Positions 45,763 through 54,343 of a DNA stretch of 64,000 bases are shown piece by piece; the first letter of the stretch is position 1, and each line of letters begins with the position of its first letter. The notes beneath the pieces were generated by a model. It was not told the origin of the DNA. It saw only the letters and a list, made by a program, of their open reading frames with translations, and ran no database searches. The stretch is from an uncultured bacterium (GTDB taxonomy: Bacteria; Cyanobacteriota; Vampirovibrionia; Gastranaerophilales; Gastranaerophilaceae). The stretch lies in assembly GCA_900551965.1 (NCBI GenBank), contig URYF01000001.1, positions 3,917-67,916 on the forward strand. Reading direction: 5' to 3'. A program made the translations under genes and the position numbers.

Positions 45763-46236
45763 CTAATTGTTTTCTTTCATTTTTTCAATAGTGTTGGTTG
45801 TTGATTTGCCTTCAACAAAGGTTATAAATTCTACTCTGGTATTATTTTTTTTCATAATATCAGCTTCAGGAAGGGTTTCCATTGTATAATCCGCACCTTT
45901 TGTATAAACATCAGGTTTAATTTCATCAAGAAGATTTTTAGGACTGTCTTCATCGAAAAGTACAACATAATCAACACAAGAAAGAGCGCATAAAATTTCA
46001 GCTCTGTCTTGTTCGTTATTTATCGGGCGTGTTGGTCCTTTAATTGAGCGTACTGATTTGTCTGAATTTAGTAACACTACAGAGTAATCTGCAAAAGATT
46101 TTGTTTTTTGCAAATACCTGACATGTCCGACATGTAAAATATCAAAACAGCCGTTTGTCGCAACTATTGTTTTGCCGCTTTTATGCAGTTTATCAACAAA
46201 GCCGGCTACATTTTCTCTTCTAAGAACTTGACCCAT
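45763..46236 (-). CDS. rfaE2: D-glycero-beta-D-manno-heptose 1-phosphate adenylyltransferase
   Basis: Makes ADP-heptose precursor for the LPS inner core. Nucleotidyltransferase motif TNGCFDILHVGHVRYL with HxGH, SDKSVRSIKGPTRPIN, and ALSCVDYVVLFDEDSP with KPDVYTKGADYT. 157 residues corresponds to the stand-alone second half of HldE; the sugar kinase half (RfaE1) must be elsewhere. First gene of the lipid A operon, 35 bases before lpxD. Confidence 0.93.
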   Translation of the reverse strand: MGQVLRRENVAGFVDKLHKSGKTIVATNGCFDILHVGHVRYLQKTKSFADYSVVLLNSDKSVRSIKGPTRPINNEQDRAEILCALSCVDYVVLFDEDSPKNLLDEIKPDVYTKGADYTMETLPEADIMKKNNTRVEFITFVEGKSTTNTIEKMKENN

Positions 46237-46304
46237 TAATATACCCTCTAATAAATCAATTATACACGAAACAAGTCTAAAAAGCCCTGTTTATTAACAA
46301 AAAG

Positions 46305-46336
46305 TAATAAAAAGACCCCTGTAAAGAGGTCTTTTT
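46305..46336 (-). terminator. Terminator of the asd transcript
   Basis: AAAAAGACC (46309-46317) / GGTCTTTTT (46328-46336); on the minus strand a T-run follows. It lies 8 bases past the stop of the 99-aa gene. Confidence 0.8.
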
Positions 46337-46343
46337 ATAGGCT

Positions 46344-46643
46344 TTATTTTTTATATAAAATTATTGTTTTAAATTTTTGAAATACCGGATTCCAAGGTGC
46401 AAGCTCGCTGTATTTATCCATATCAAGATTAAACCGATGTCTGCTTATATATTCATCTGTCTGTGGTTGTTTTTCAAGATCTATGGTTTTATATGAAGAA
46501 CTAAAATCAGCATTAGTTTTTATATTTTTTAAAAAGTTCTCATTTTTTGCCTGTTTTGATAATTTTGCAGACATCTTTTGCATACTTTTGAGATTCTTTT
46601 TGCCTATTTGCAAGCGCGTAATTGAAGCTGATATTTTTTTCAT
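46344..46643 (-). CDS. Hypothetical basic protein, 99 aa
   Basis: Not recognised. The first 45 residues are strongly basic and helical (many Lys, KISASITRLQIGKKNLKSMQK), the rest polar with aromatic residues. No signal peptide. Ribosome site AAAGGAAAATGTGTT before ATG 46643, rather long spacing. It is the last of three genes (asd, 80-aa gene, this gene) before a terminator. Confidence 0.55.
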   Translation of the reverse strand: MKKISASITRLQIGKKNLKSMQKMSAKLSKQAKNENFLKNIKTNADFSSSYKTIDLEKQPQTDEYISRHRFNLDMDKYSELAPWNPVFQKFKTIILYKK

Positions 46644-46661
46644 AACACATTTTCCTTTTTG

Positions 46662-46904
46662 TTATATGTAAGTTGAAAATTTTTGTTCTTTTACTACCTT
46701 GCTTTTTGGATTTACAAACCCTTTTAAAACTTTAGGTATTTTTCTTAAAGCTCTTGCCGGAAGTTTGCTTTCTCCAAATGCGGAATGGTTTGAGCTTAGG
46801 CGTTCTGTAATCATTGTAGTTGCGGTTTTTATATCCGGATGTATTATCTGGAACCCCTTGCAATCTGTAGTAATTGGGGTAATTGTAAGTTTAGTAATAT
46901 TCAT
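46662..46904 (-). CDS. Hypothetical small protein, 80 aa
   Basis: Minus-strand frame starting 12 bases after the asd stop, with AAAGGACAAAG directly before ATG 46904. The product is Thr/Ile/Lys-rich, mostly hydrophilic, and has no recognised domain. A hydrophobic frame covers the same DNA on the plus strand (46699-46920) but has only a TTG start and no ribosome site, so I favour this strand. Confidence 0.5.
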   Translation of the reverse strand: MNITKLTITPITTDCKGFQIIHPDIKTATTMITERLSSNHSAFGESKLPARALRKIPKVLKGFVNPKSKVVKEQKFSTYI

Positions 46905-46916
46905 CTTTGTCCTTTA

Positions 46917-47939
46917 TTAGTATAATTCCATTTCAATAACTTTTTTGCAAATTCTAACAGTGTTTAAAGCTGCACCGATTCTGATATTGTCGGCTACACA
47001 CCATAGTGAAATTCCGTTATCAAATGCCAGATTTTTTCTGATTCTGCCGACAAATACCGGATCAACACCTGAAGCATCACGTGTTGTCGGGTATTCAAAG
47101 TTTGCAGGATCGTCAATAACTTTGATGCCGAATGAGTTTTTCATAATTTCGCGAACACCTTCCGGAGTTACCGGTTTTTCAAACTCAATATCAACAGCTT
47201 CCGAGTGTCCGTTATAAACAGGAACTCTCGCTGCGGTACAAGAAATTGGCAAATCTTGCGGAAGGTGTAAAATCTTTTTGGTTTCGTTTACAACTTTCAT
47301 TTCTTCTTTCGTGTAACCGTTCTCGCAAAATACATCAATTTGCGGGATTACGTTGAATGAAATAGGCTTTTTGAACGCACTTGGTTCAAAATCTTCACCG
47401 GCAAGAGTTGCTTTTGTATTTTCTGTTAACTCATTAATAGCTTTTAAGCCTGCACCTGAAACTGCTTGGTAAGTTGATACAATAAGTTTTTTTATTGTGA
47501 ATTTTTCATGGAGAGGTTTTAATACAAGCATAAGTTGAGATGTTGAGCAGTTAGGGTTTGCAATAATACCTTTGTGTTTTCTTAAATCTTCATCGTTAGC
47601 GTATGCGATAACCAATGGTACATCAGATTCCATCCTGAAGGCTGAAGAGTTATCAATCAAAACTCCGCCGCGTTTAACGATTTCAGGAGCAAATTTTTGT
47701 GAAGTTGAACCGCCGGCAGAAGCTAATACGATATTTATGCCGTCAAAACTTTCCGGGGTTGCTTCTTCAACAGTATATTCTTTGCCTTGAAATTCTATTT
47801 TTGTACCTGCACTTTTTGCACTTGATAAAAACTTGATAGAATTAAATTCAACGTTTAATTCGTCAACTATTTTGGTAATTTCTCTTCCAACAACGCCGGT
47901 TGCGCCTAAAATTGCTATGTTCGGTTTTTGTTTTGACAT
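46917..47939 (-). CDS. asd: Aspartate-semialdehyde dehydrogenase
   Basis: Reduces aspartyl phosphate to aspartate semialdehyde for lysine, methionine and threonine. N-terminal Rossmann motif ILGATGVVGREI, LSSAKSAGTKI, active-site cysteine in IANPNCSTSQL, the AVSGAGLKAINEL segment, and VPVYNGHSEAVDIEF with the conserved His. 340 residues, normal. ATG 47939 after AGAAAGGGAATTATAGATT. First gene of its transcript; dapB of the same pathway is at 42.3 kb on the other strand. Confidence 0.96.
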   Translation of the reverse strand: MSKQKPNIAILGATGVVGREITKIVDELNVEFNSIKFLSSAKSAGTKIEFQGKEYTVEEATPESFDGINIVLASAGGSTSQKFAPEIVKRGGVLIDNSSAFRMESDVPLVIAYANDEDLRKHKGIIANPNCSTSQLMLVLKPLHEKFTIKKLIVSTYQAVSGAGLKAINELTENTKATLAGEDFEPSAFKKPISFNVIPQIDVFCENGYTKEEMKVVNETKKILHLPQDLPISCTAARVPVYNGHSEAVDIEFEKPVTPEGVREIMKNSFGIKVIDDPANFEYPTTRDASGVDPVFVGRIRKNLAFDNGISLWCVADNIRIGAALNTVRICKKVIEMELY

Positions 47940-48036
47940 AATCTATAATTCCCTTTCTCTCGTGTAATTTCTATAATACTACAAGAATAATTTTTAAGAA
48001 ACGGCGTTGGGGGAATTTTAATAAGTGTTTACAATT

Positions 48037-49419
48037 TTAACCGAGATATTTTTGAAGAGTTTCTCTATTAAATACTTCGACACTGTTTTGAGAATGGATA
48101 AATACCATGCTTGAAATTATTGATTTTAGGGTGTCAAAATCTGAAAATGCCATTTTGTTACGTAAATCTTCCATATTATTTGCAAGAAATTCCATAATAA
48201 TAGTTTTATCATTATAAACAAGGCTTGAAAAATAGTCGAAGGACTCTTTTGATTTAATCCCTTCAAGATAGATTATATCAGGGTTTTGAAACTCTATAAA
48301 TCTTGAAGCTTTATCCATATTAAACCCGACATTTTCGTTAAATTCGCACTGATTAACTCCTTGAAGTTCGTATTTTGAAATACTTTCAAGGGTCATAATA
48401 TTTTTATTCTTTTGTTTTGCAGCTTCTAATAAAAGCGAATATATAACATGGGTTTTTCCGCTCAAAGATGAACCGCAGACAAGAATAATTCCAGGTTTGT
48501 CCAGTGATTGCTTGATTTCTGAAAGCTCGGATTTTGAAGAAATTATTTTATCCAAAGTTTTTGGGGGTTTATAAATTTTTAAGAAAATTCTTTCTCCCAT
48601 AATTGTCGGGAATGTTGAGACACTTGCCAGAACAATTATGTTGTCTACCTTGAAACAAAGTTTTCCAAGCTGCGGGACTTCAGAAACTGACGGATCAAGT
48701 TCTGATAGTGATTTTAATTTTGCAGCAAAAGAGGTTACAAGAGCCGTCGGGACAACTCCTTTGTTGTTCAATTCTCCGTGCTTTTTAAAGTTTACCCCAA
48801 GACCATCTTCTTCTGCCTGGAAGGTTACCTCGTGAATCCCTTCAAGGATTGCTTGTTTTAAGATAGCGCGGATAATTTTTTGGATATGATTGTCGCTCAA
48901 GTCTTCTTTATGAAGCTCGTCCTGCCAGTCATAACCTGAATTTGCATCTGTTGAAATATTGCCGACAGAAACATCAATTTTATAATATTCATCAATCTTT
49001 TTGAGAATACTTTCTTCTGAAGATAATACCGGGTCAATTTCACATTCGGCACTTTCCATAATTTTGTCAATCGCAAACAAATCCCTTGGGTCTGCCATGG
49101 CAACTGTCAGAGTGTTTTCAATTTTAAACAGCGGAATAATTTTGTATCTTCTTGCATCTGAAAAGTTTATGTATTTTAAACATTTTGCATCCAAATCGTA
49201 ATCTTCAAGGTTTACGTACGGTGTATGAAGTTTTGATTCTAAAAATTTAATCAGCTGCTCTTCTGACAAAAATCCGGAATTAATAAGTGCCTGCCCAATA
49301 TTGATGTTTTGAGCATTTGCAATTTCTTCTGCTTGTTCAACTACTTCGTATTGAACAAGTCCTTCTCTAACCAAATCGTATTTTAAAGTTTCAAGTGTTT
49401 TATTTGTAATAATATTCAT
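48037..49419 (-). CDS. GspE/PilB-like ATPase, degenerate
   Basis: An N-terminal MshEN-like domain (about residues 20-140; GQALINSGFLSEEQLIKFLESKLHTPYVNL, PLFKIENTLTVAMADPRDL) is followed by a GspE-type ATPase core. Walker A reads VCGSSLSGKT, with the lysine kept. The Walker B segment, normally DPDIILVGEIRDxET, is here NPDIIYLEGIKSKES, and the later STLHTN is EFLANN, so the catalytic Glu and His-box are lost. 460 residues. It may bind but not hydrolyse ATP, as a regulator or partner. It begins 3 bases after the CheY-like gene, so both share a transcript. Confidence 0.8.
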   Translation of the reverse strand: MNIITNKTLETLKYDLVREGLVQYEVVEQAEEIANAQNINIGQALINSGFLSEEQLIKFLESKLHTPYVNLEDYDLDAKCLKYINFSDARRYKIIPLFKIENTLTVAMADPRDLFAIDKIMESAECEIDPVLSSEESILKKIDEYYKIDVSVGNISTDANSGYDWQDELHKEDLSDNHIQKIIRAILKQAILEGIHEVTFQAEEDGLGVNFKKHGELNNKGVVPTALVTSFAAKLKSLSELDPSVSEVPQLGKLCFKVDNIIVLASVSTFPTIMGERIFLKIYKPPKTLDKIISSKSELSEIKQSLDKPGIILVCGSSLSGKTHVIYSLLLEAAKQKNKNIMTLESISKYELQGVNQCEFNENVGFNMDKASRFIEFQNPDIIYLEGIKSKESFDYFSSLVYNDKTIIMEFLANNMEDLRNKMAFSDFDTLKSIISSMVFIHSQNSVEVFNRETLQKYLG

Positions 49420-49422
49420 TTC

Positions 49423-49794
49423 TTAGTTTTCCGGATTTAAATATTTTTGAACTGTTTTTACTACATCATCAAGATCAAACGGTTTTGTAATATATTCATC
49501 TGCGCCTGTTTCTTCGCCGATAAGTTTATCTTCTTCTTGCGAGCGGGCTGTAATCATTAAAATTGGAATGTTTTTGTATTTAGCATCAAATTTTAACAAT
49601 CTGCTTATTTTGAAACCGTTAATTCTTGGCATCATAACATCAAGGATTATTAAATCCGGAACAATTTCACGTGCAAGTTTTAAGCCGTCTTCTCCGTTAT
49701 ACGCACAGTAGCAGCTATAATCACAGCCTTCCAATACGAATTTCAGGCTTTCTACAATATCTTGTTCATCATCTACTATAAGAATCTTTTTCAT
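49423..49794 (-). CDS. CheY-like single-domain response regulator
   Basis: Receiver domain only, 123 residues: ILIVDDEQDI, LIILDVMMPRINGFKI (phospho-Asp), ITARS, and EYITKPFDLDD with conserved Lys-Pro. No output domain, so it acts by binding a partner. Located just upstream of the degenerate GspE/PilB-like gene; possible control of pilus or secretion machinery. ATG 49794 with TAGGGGAAATT. Confidence 0.92.
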   Translation of the reverse strand: MKKILIVDDEQDIVESLKFVLEGCDYSCYCAYNGEDGLKLAREIVPDLIILDVMMPRINGFKISRLLKFDAKYKNIPILMITARSQEEDKLIGEETGADEYITKPFDLDDVVKTVQKYLNPEN

Positions 49795-49902
49795 AATTTC
49801 CCCTAATCCATCTTATATTTACAGTATAGCATACTTTTAACCGGAGTGTAAATGATGTTACAAATATTTGATAATATGATATATTGAAATAAGGAGGGTT
49901 TT

Positions 49903-50586
49903 ATGAGTGAACAAAAAGTTTTTCTTAGGCGAAATCAGTTTTTGATATTCGTGCTGAATTTTCTTCCGTTTGTTTTAGCAGGCGGTGTTATTGCCGTGTG
50001 GTTGTTTAGAACGGTTTTGTCCGATGTTTCTAAAATAGTTTGTTTGATATTTTTTATAACAGCTCTGATTGTTGCATTTAGAAAGTTGAAAGGAAATGAC
50101 AAGGTTTTAACTTTTTATGATAATACTTTATATGTTTGTGAAAATAAAAAGTTAAATCCTAAAGTTCTCAAAAAAATATCAGAAAATGATATTCGCAGAA
50201 TTGATTGTACGGATAGACCTAAAAGGATATCTGTGGAACTGGTTGACGGAAGTATTTATGAACTTTTGAATTACAAAAATGTTCCTCAGCTTGGTGAGAA
50301 ATCGTTTTTCCTTACAAAAGCCGAATTATGCAGGTGCTTCCCTTCAAAAACCGTTGATATTTTTGATGAAAATTGCAAAACCTATATTGAAACAAATGTC
50401 CTGCCGGAGTTTATTAAAAATAAAGAGTGGTTTGGAAATTCAACTGCTGTAATTTTTACTTTTATTGAATTTATTCTTGCTGTAATTCCGCTGGGAATGT
50501 CGATTTTGGCATTTTTCTGGGTATTGCTGCTGATTATTAAATATATAATGATGGGGGTTCTTGAAATTTTAAATCTTTTTTCTTGA
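49903..50586 (+). CDS. Hypothetical membrane protein, 227 aa
   Basis: Two hydrophobic helices near the N-terminus (about residues 13-32 and 40-57) and one or two at the C-terminus (about 185-222); between them is a soluble domain of beta character (KVLTFYDNTLYVCENKKL, RISVELVDGSIYELL) like a PH-type domain. No family assigned. AAGGAGGGTTTT precedes ATG 49903. Only plus-strand gene between 43.3 and 53.5 kb; convergent with dxr, separated by a strong terminator. Confidence 0.75.
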   Translation: MSEQKVFLRRNQFLIFVLNFLPFVLAGGVIAVWLFRTVLSDVSKIVCLIFFITALIVAFRKLKGNDKVLTFYDNTLYVCENKKLNPKVLKKISENDIRRIDCTDRPKRISVELVDGSIYELLNYKNVPQLGEKSFFLTKAELCRCFPSKTVDIFDENCKTYIETNVLPEFIKNKEWFGNSTAVIFTFIEFILAVIPLGMSILAFFWVLLLIIKYIMMGVLEILNLFS

Positions 50587-50607
50587 TTATAATAGTTGCA
50601 AAAATAA

Positions 50608-50646
50608 GGAAGCGGCGCAAAGGTGAAACCTTTGCGCCGCTTAATC
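50608..50646. terminator. Bidirectional terminator
   Basis: Perfect 15-bp stem AAGCGGCGCAAAGGT (50610-50624) / ACCTTTGCGCCGCTT (50628-50642), GAA loop, between the convergent membrane protein and dxr. Confidence 0.88.
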
Positions 50647-50650
50647 TTTA

Positions 50651-51793
50651 TTATTTTATCAATTCTTTTGTTTTTATTCTTATTTCTTTGTCAACTTCAA
50701 AAATTTCGTCTATTGATGGATTTTTGATAACATTGTGCTCTGTCATCATTTTTTCAGTGACTGTATATATATCAAACAATTTGATTTTTCCATCTAAAAA
50801 CGCGAAAACAGCTTCTTCGTTTGCGGCATTTAAACATGTTGTTGAGGTTCCGCCGGTTTTGCCGGCATGGTAGGCAAGTTTTACGCTTGGGAATTTCTCA
50901 AAATCAGGTTTTTCAAAGTCAAGTCTTGCTATTTCTGAGAAGCTGAAACTTTTAGATTTTATGCCCTCAAATCTATCAGGATATGAAATCGCATATTGGA
51001 TAGGAATATGCATACTTGGCAGTCCAAGTTGTGCGATTACACTGCCGTCTTTATATTCAATTGCCGAGTGGACAATGCTTTGCGGGTGAACAACAACATC
51101 TATTCTGTCGTAAGACATATTAAAAAGATGATGGGCTTCTATAATTTCCAGCCCCTTGTTCATTAAAGTCGCAGAATCAACTGTGATTTTTCTACCCATA
51201 TTCCACCTTGGGTGTGCCAAAGCTTCTGTAACAGTGGCGTTTTTCATATCGTCGGTTGTTTTATGTAAAAACGGACCGCCGCTTGCTGTTATTATAAGTT
51301 TTTCGACTTGAGTGATATCTTTTATGCACTGGTGGATTGCGCAGTGTTCGCTATCAACGGGGATTATTTTAACCCTTTTGTCTTTAGCACGCTGCATTAC
51401 AATATCTCCTGCCATAACAAGAGTTTCTTTGTTTGCAAGTGCTATATTAATTCCGTTATCTATCGCTTTTAGGGTTGGTTTTAGTCCTATTTTCCCTGAA
51501 ACTGCTACAAGGATTATATCATTTTCTTTGTTTGAACAGATTTCATCAAGCCCGTCTGAACCATATAGAGTTTTAACTCCGGGGATATCAATTTTTTCAG
51601 AGATTTCTTTGCCCGAACAAATATATTTAGGTTTAAATTTTAAAGCCTGCTGTTTTAGTAATTCAACATTACTGCCGCCTGATAGTGCAATAATCTCAAA
51701 TTTGTTCTGTAATTTTTCTATGACCTCAAGTGCTTGAGTGCCGATTGAGCCGGTAGACCCAAGTATGCTTATTTTTCTCTTCTTCGTATCCAT
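50651..51793 (-). CDS. dxr: 1-deoxy-D-xylulose 5-phosphate reductoisomerase
   Basis: NADPH enzyme of the MEP isoprenoid pathway. NADPH motif ILGSTGSIGTQALEV, ANKETLVMAGD, IPVDSEHCAIHQC with metal ligands, TASGGPF, and HPRWNMGRKITVDSATLMNKGLE (split over the catalytic loop). C-terminal AANEEAVFAFLDG. 380 residues, normal. Lies 12 bases after the histidine kinase stop; both may be read together, although no ribosome site is obvious at ATG 51793. Confidence 0.96.
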   Translation of the reverse strand: MDTKKRKISILGSTGSIGTQALEVIEKLQNKFEIIALSGGSNVELLKQQALKFKPKYICSGKEISEKIDIPGVKTLYGSDGLDEICSNKENDIILVAVSGKIGLKPTLKAIDNGINIALANKETLVMAGDIVMQRAKDKRVKIIPVDSEHCAIHQCIKDITQVEKLIITASGGPFLHKTTDDMKNATVTEALAHPRWNMGRKITVDSATLMNKGLEIIEAHHLFNMSYDRIDVVVHPQSIVHSAIEYKDGSVIAQLGLPSMHIPIQYAISYPDRFEGIKSKSFSFSEIARLDFEKPDFEKFPSVKLAYHAGKTGGTSTTCLNAANEEAVFAFLDGKIKLFDIYTVTEKMMTEHNVIKNPSIDEIFEVDKEIRIKTKELIK

Positions 51794-51805
51794 AATTTTA
51801 TTATA

Positions 51806-53524
51806 TTACAAAAGTTCTTTTTGTATTGTTTTTCCTTCCACGCTTTCTGTTGTGACAGGGATTGCAAAATGGAAGCTTGATCCTTTGTCTTCTGTGCTGT
51901 CGCACCAAATTGTACCTTTGTGGGCTTTTATGAGCTGCTTTGCAATCGGAAGCCCTAAGCCTGTTCCGCCGACTTTTCTTGACAGTGAATTTTCTATTTG
52001 TGTGAATTTATCAAAAGCTTTTAAAAGGTTTTCTTCTTTTATGCCGATACCTTCATCAACTACGCTTACAACTACATAGTTTCCGTTTAGATTTTTTAAT
52101 TCGTTTGCGAAATACGGGTTGGTATTTATTTCAGAAGAATTTTTTAATTCAGATTGAATTGTTATACTTTTGCCTTTTGGGGTGAATTTAATTGCGTTTG
52201 AAACAAGGTTTGTTAAAACTTGCCCAAGACGCTGGGAATCTGCATAAATATTTGGCAGATTTTCCTGTTCTTGGGTGCTGAAGATTATCTCGTGTTCTTT
52301 TGCAACACAGTCAAAGTTTGTTTTAACGTTTTCAATTACGGAATGAATATTCATGATTTTGTAGTTGAAGTCCATTTTGCCGGCTTCAATTTTGTTTATA
52401 TCAAGAATATCATTGATTATACTTGTAAGATTTTCGGCGTTTCTTTTTGCCATATCTATGAATTTAACAGCACTTTCGCCTAAAGCTCCGCATCTGCCGC
52501 TTGATAAAATCGTTAAAGCGTTTTTTATAGGTGTTAACGGCGTTCGTAATTCGTGTGAAACAATTGAAATAAATTCAGATTTTACTCTTTCCAGTTTTTC
52601 TAATTCTTCGTTTTTTTCTATGATTTCGCTGTATAAGCCTGCACTTTTTAACGGTAGGGATACCTGTTGAACTATTGTTTGGAAGTATGTTGCATCATCT
52701 GTTGTAAAATGTTTTTCTTTAAAGATTTCAATACAGCCAAAGAAATTATCCCCTAAATCGATAGGTGCGAACATGTTATCGTATTGGAAAATTGTGAATG
52801 TGAATTTATTGTTCGGGTTTTTTATATTTTTTATTATTTTTAAATTTGTACTGTCTATTTCAAACGGCGCCTGTCCGTTATCAAACAGTGATTTGTAATT
52901 TAAAATGGCTCTAAGTTTTAATGCGCTCATAAGCTCTTCTGATATATCATAAAGTGAATTTATGAGTAAAACAGGTTCGTTTTCAATACCAAAAGATATT
53001 GTGCTTGTTAAATCAAAACTTAACGACTTATCAAGTCCTTCAATCATATAGTTTAAGAGTTCTTTAGTGTCAAGTGTTCCTGCAAATTGTGAGCTTGTAT
53101 TGTATAAAACATTTAATCTATACAAACTGTCAGCCAGGTCTTTATTCTTGCCCGATAAAATATCCAGCTTCTCTTTGTTTTTTAGGTGGGTATCAATCAT
53201 TGAAGTTATCAATTCATCAGAAAAACTATCAAGAAGAAACCCATCTGCAAGTTTCAAAATCTCTGCTTCGGCGGGGTTTTCTGCGGTTAATAAAATAATC
53301 TGCACATTTTCAAGTTTTGATTTAATTTTTTTTGCCGCAAGTGTCAGGTTAAATGTTTTAACATTGTTATCAATGATAACAATATCAATTGGGTCAATTT
53401 CGATTAGGTCAAATACGGATGTTGCATTGCAGCAAGAATTAAACGTGTATGGTTTTGAGCCAAACAAATTTTTGTATCTGTCTAAAACAGCATCATCTTC
53501 CGAAATGAATAAAATATTCCCCAT
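51806..53524 (-). CDS. Hybrid sensor histidine kinase with N-terminal receiver
   Basis: 572 residues with no transmembrane segment, so cytosolic. Degenerate receiver domain (1-115; ISEDD, IIDNNV with Asp52, LLTAE), in which the usual KP lysine is replaced. A GAF-like domain follows (about 135-295), then HisKA with SHELRTPL (phospho-His324) and a HATPase domain (NLVSNAIKF, DEGIGIKEE, GTGLGLPIAKQLI). It looks like a functional kinase whose partner regulator may be the nearby CheY-like protein or the LuxR regulators at 40-41 kb, but no direct link is visible. Confidence 0.92.
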   Translation of the reverse strand: MGNILFISEDDAVLDRYKNLFGSKPYTFNSCCNATSVFDLIEIDPIDIVIIDNNVKTFNLTLAAKKIKSKLENVQIILLTAENPAEAEILKLADGFLLDSFSDELITSMIDTHLKNKEKLDILSGKNKDLADSLYRLNVLYNTSSQFAGTLDTKELLNYMIEGLDKSLSFDLTSTISFGIENEPVLLINSLYDISEELMSALKLRAILNYKSLFDNGQAPFEIDSTNLKIIKNIKNPNNKFTFTIFQYDNMFAPIDLGDNFFGCIEIFKEKHFTTDDATYFQTIVQQVSLPLKSAGLYSEIIEKNEELEKLERVKSEFISIVSHELRTPLTPIKNALTILSSGRCGALGESAVKFIDMAKRNAENLTSIINDILDINKIEAGKMDFNYKIMNIHSVIENVKTNFDCVAKEHEIIFSTQEQENLPNIYADSQRLGQVLTNLVSNAIKFTPKGKSITIQSELKNSSEINTNPYFANELKNLNGNYVVVSVVDEGIGIKEENLLKAFDKFTQIENSLSRKVGGTGLGLPIAKQLIKAHKGTIWCDSTEDKGSSFHFAIPVTTESVEGKTIQKELL

Positions 53525-53675
53525 AATTTTATTTTATGCTGAGTAAAATTTTTGGCAAGTTATTAAAGTTTTTGTATAATTTTGCTCGAAGATTACATGT
53601 AACATTTTATGAAGATTTGAGGTTTTTGATGGGGTTTAAACCTTTACAGCGGAACTTATTTGATGTTTGTCAATT

Positions 53676-53703
53676 CCGTATTTATACGTACGTATTAATA
53701 CGG
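53676..53703. promoter_or_regulatory. 28-bp palindrome (operator or att candidate)
   Basis: CCGTATT and AATACGG arms flank the perfect inner dyad ATACGTACGTAT; 26 of 28 positions are symmetric. Three bases on starts an eight-T run, so on the plus strand it could also end transcription. Confidence 0.5.
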
Positions 53704-53980
53704 ACTATTTTTTTTGAAAAAATCATATATACTTGAAATGTAATCGGTTAAAACTTAAATCCTCTGTTGAGAAGATGATGAGTTTTTAAGATTGTTACAC
53801 TAGAGGAAAGAGGTATATGTTTGTATAGAATTTTTAAGACTTGGGAAGTTCTGCAATTTGTTGTTTTGTAAAATCTGTAGAAATGAATTTGTCATAATAT
53901 AAGTAGCACTAATGTATATGCAAAAATTAGGAGACTATCAGGTTTCAGTAATCCTATCCTTCAAATTACTATTGGGTTTT

Positions 53981-54006
53981 CCGAAGATCCATTCGGGGGT
54001 TTTTAT
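53981..54006 (+). terminator. Intrinsic terminator upstream of phage genes
   Basis: CCGAA (53981-53985) / TTCGG (53992-53996), followed by GGGTTTTTATT. It would end a transcript coming from the left; the phage genes start 125 bases later. Confidence 0.55.
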
Positions 54007-54130
54007 TATGTCTTGTTAACAACCCTATCTAATAACCCCCGTTTTTATTAACCGGAATTATCCTTAATAAATTAGCAAAAGGCTTAATGTAAGATGAACA
54101 TAAATACAACTTGAGTAATAGAGGTATTTT

Positions 54131-54334
54131 ATGAAACTATCTCCAAAGAAAATTGAAATCTTGAAACTCATTGCAAATGGTTATACTGATAAAGAAATTG
54201 CAGCCAAGTTGAAAATGTCTAAAAGAACAGTCCAAACTCATATTTCCTTAATCGTTTCGATACTGAATGCGCGCAATCGTACACATGCTGTTGCTCTGTT
54301 TATGAGTGTGCATACTCGGTGGAGGATTCAATGA
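54131..54334 (+). CDS. Stand-alone LuxR/GerE-type HTH protein, 67 aa
   Basis: The whole protein is a LuxR-type DNA-binding domain: LSPKKIEILKLIANGYTDKEIAAKL then MSKRTVQTHISLIVSIL, with the four helices of GerE. There is no receiver or sensor domain. AGAGGTATTTT precedes ATG 54131. It is the first gene of the phage block, 9 bases before the amidase, so it may regulate late phage genes; it could also be a captured host fragment. Confidence 0.8.
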   Translation: MKLSPKKIEILKLIANGYTDKEIAAKLKMSKRTVQTHISLIVSILNARNRTHAVALFMSVHTRWRIQ

Positions 54335-54343
54335 GGTATTTAT

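Larger units (their letters stand above)
53525..54130. other. 606-bp non-coding region at the prophage left edge
   Basis: Contains a 28-bp near-perfect palindrome (53676-53703), a TTACATGTAA dyad near 53594-53603, an intrinsic terminator (53981-54006), and opposed CGGGGGTT/AACCCCCG arms around 53994-54042 enclosing TTGTTAACAA. No tRNA and no convincing gene; a plus-strand frame at 53536-53736 lacks a ribosome site. Host-prophage junction or phage regulatory DNA is the likely content. Confidence 0.5.

Noticed and set aside
46699..46920. Hydrophobic 73-aa plus-strand frame
   Set aside because: Only a TTG start, no ribosome site, and it overlaps a minus-strand frame with a good site right after asd.
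53536..53736. 66-aa plus-strand frame at the prophage edge
   Set aside because: No ribosome site and it runs through the 28-bp palindrome; it looks like chance in AT-rich DNA.
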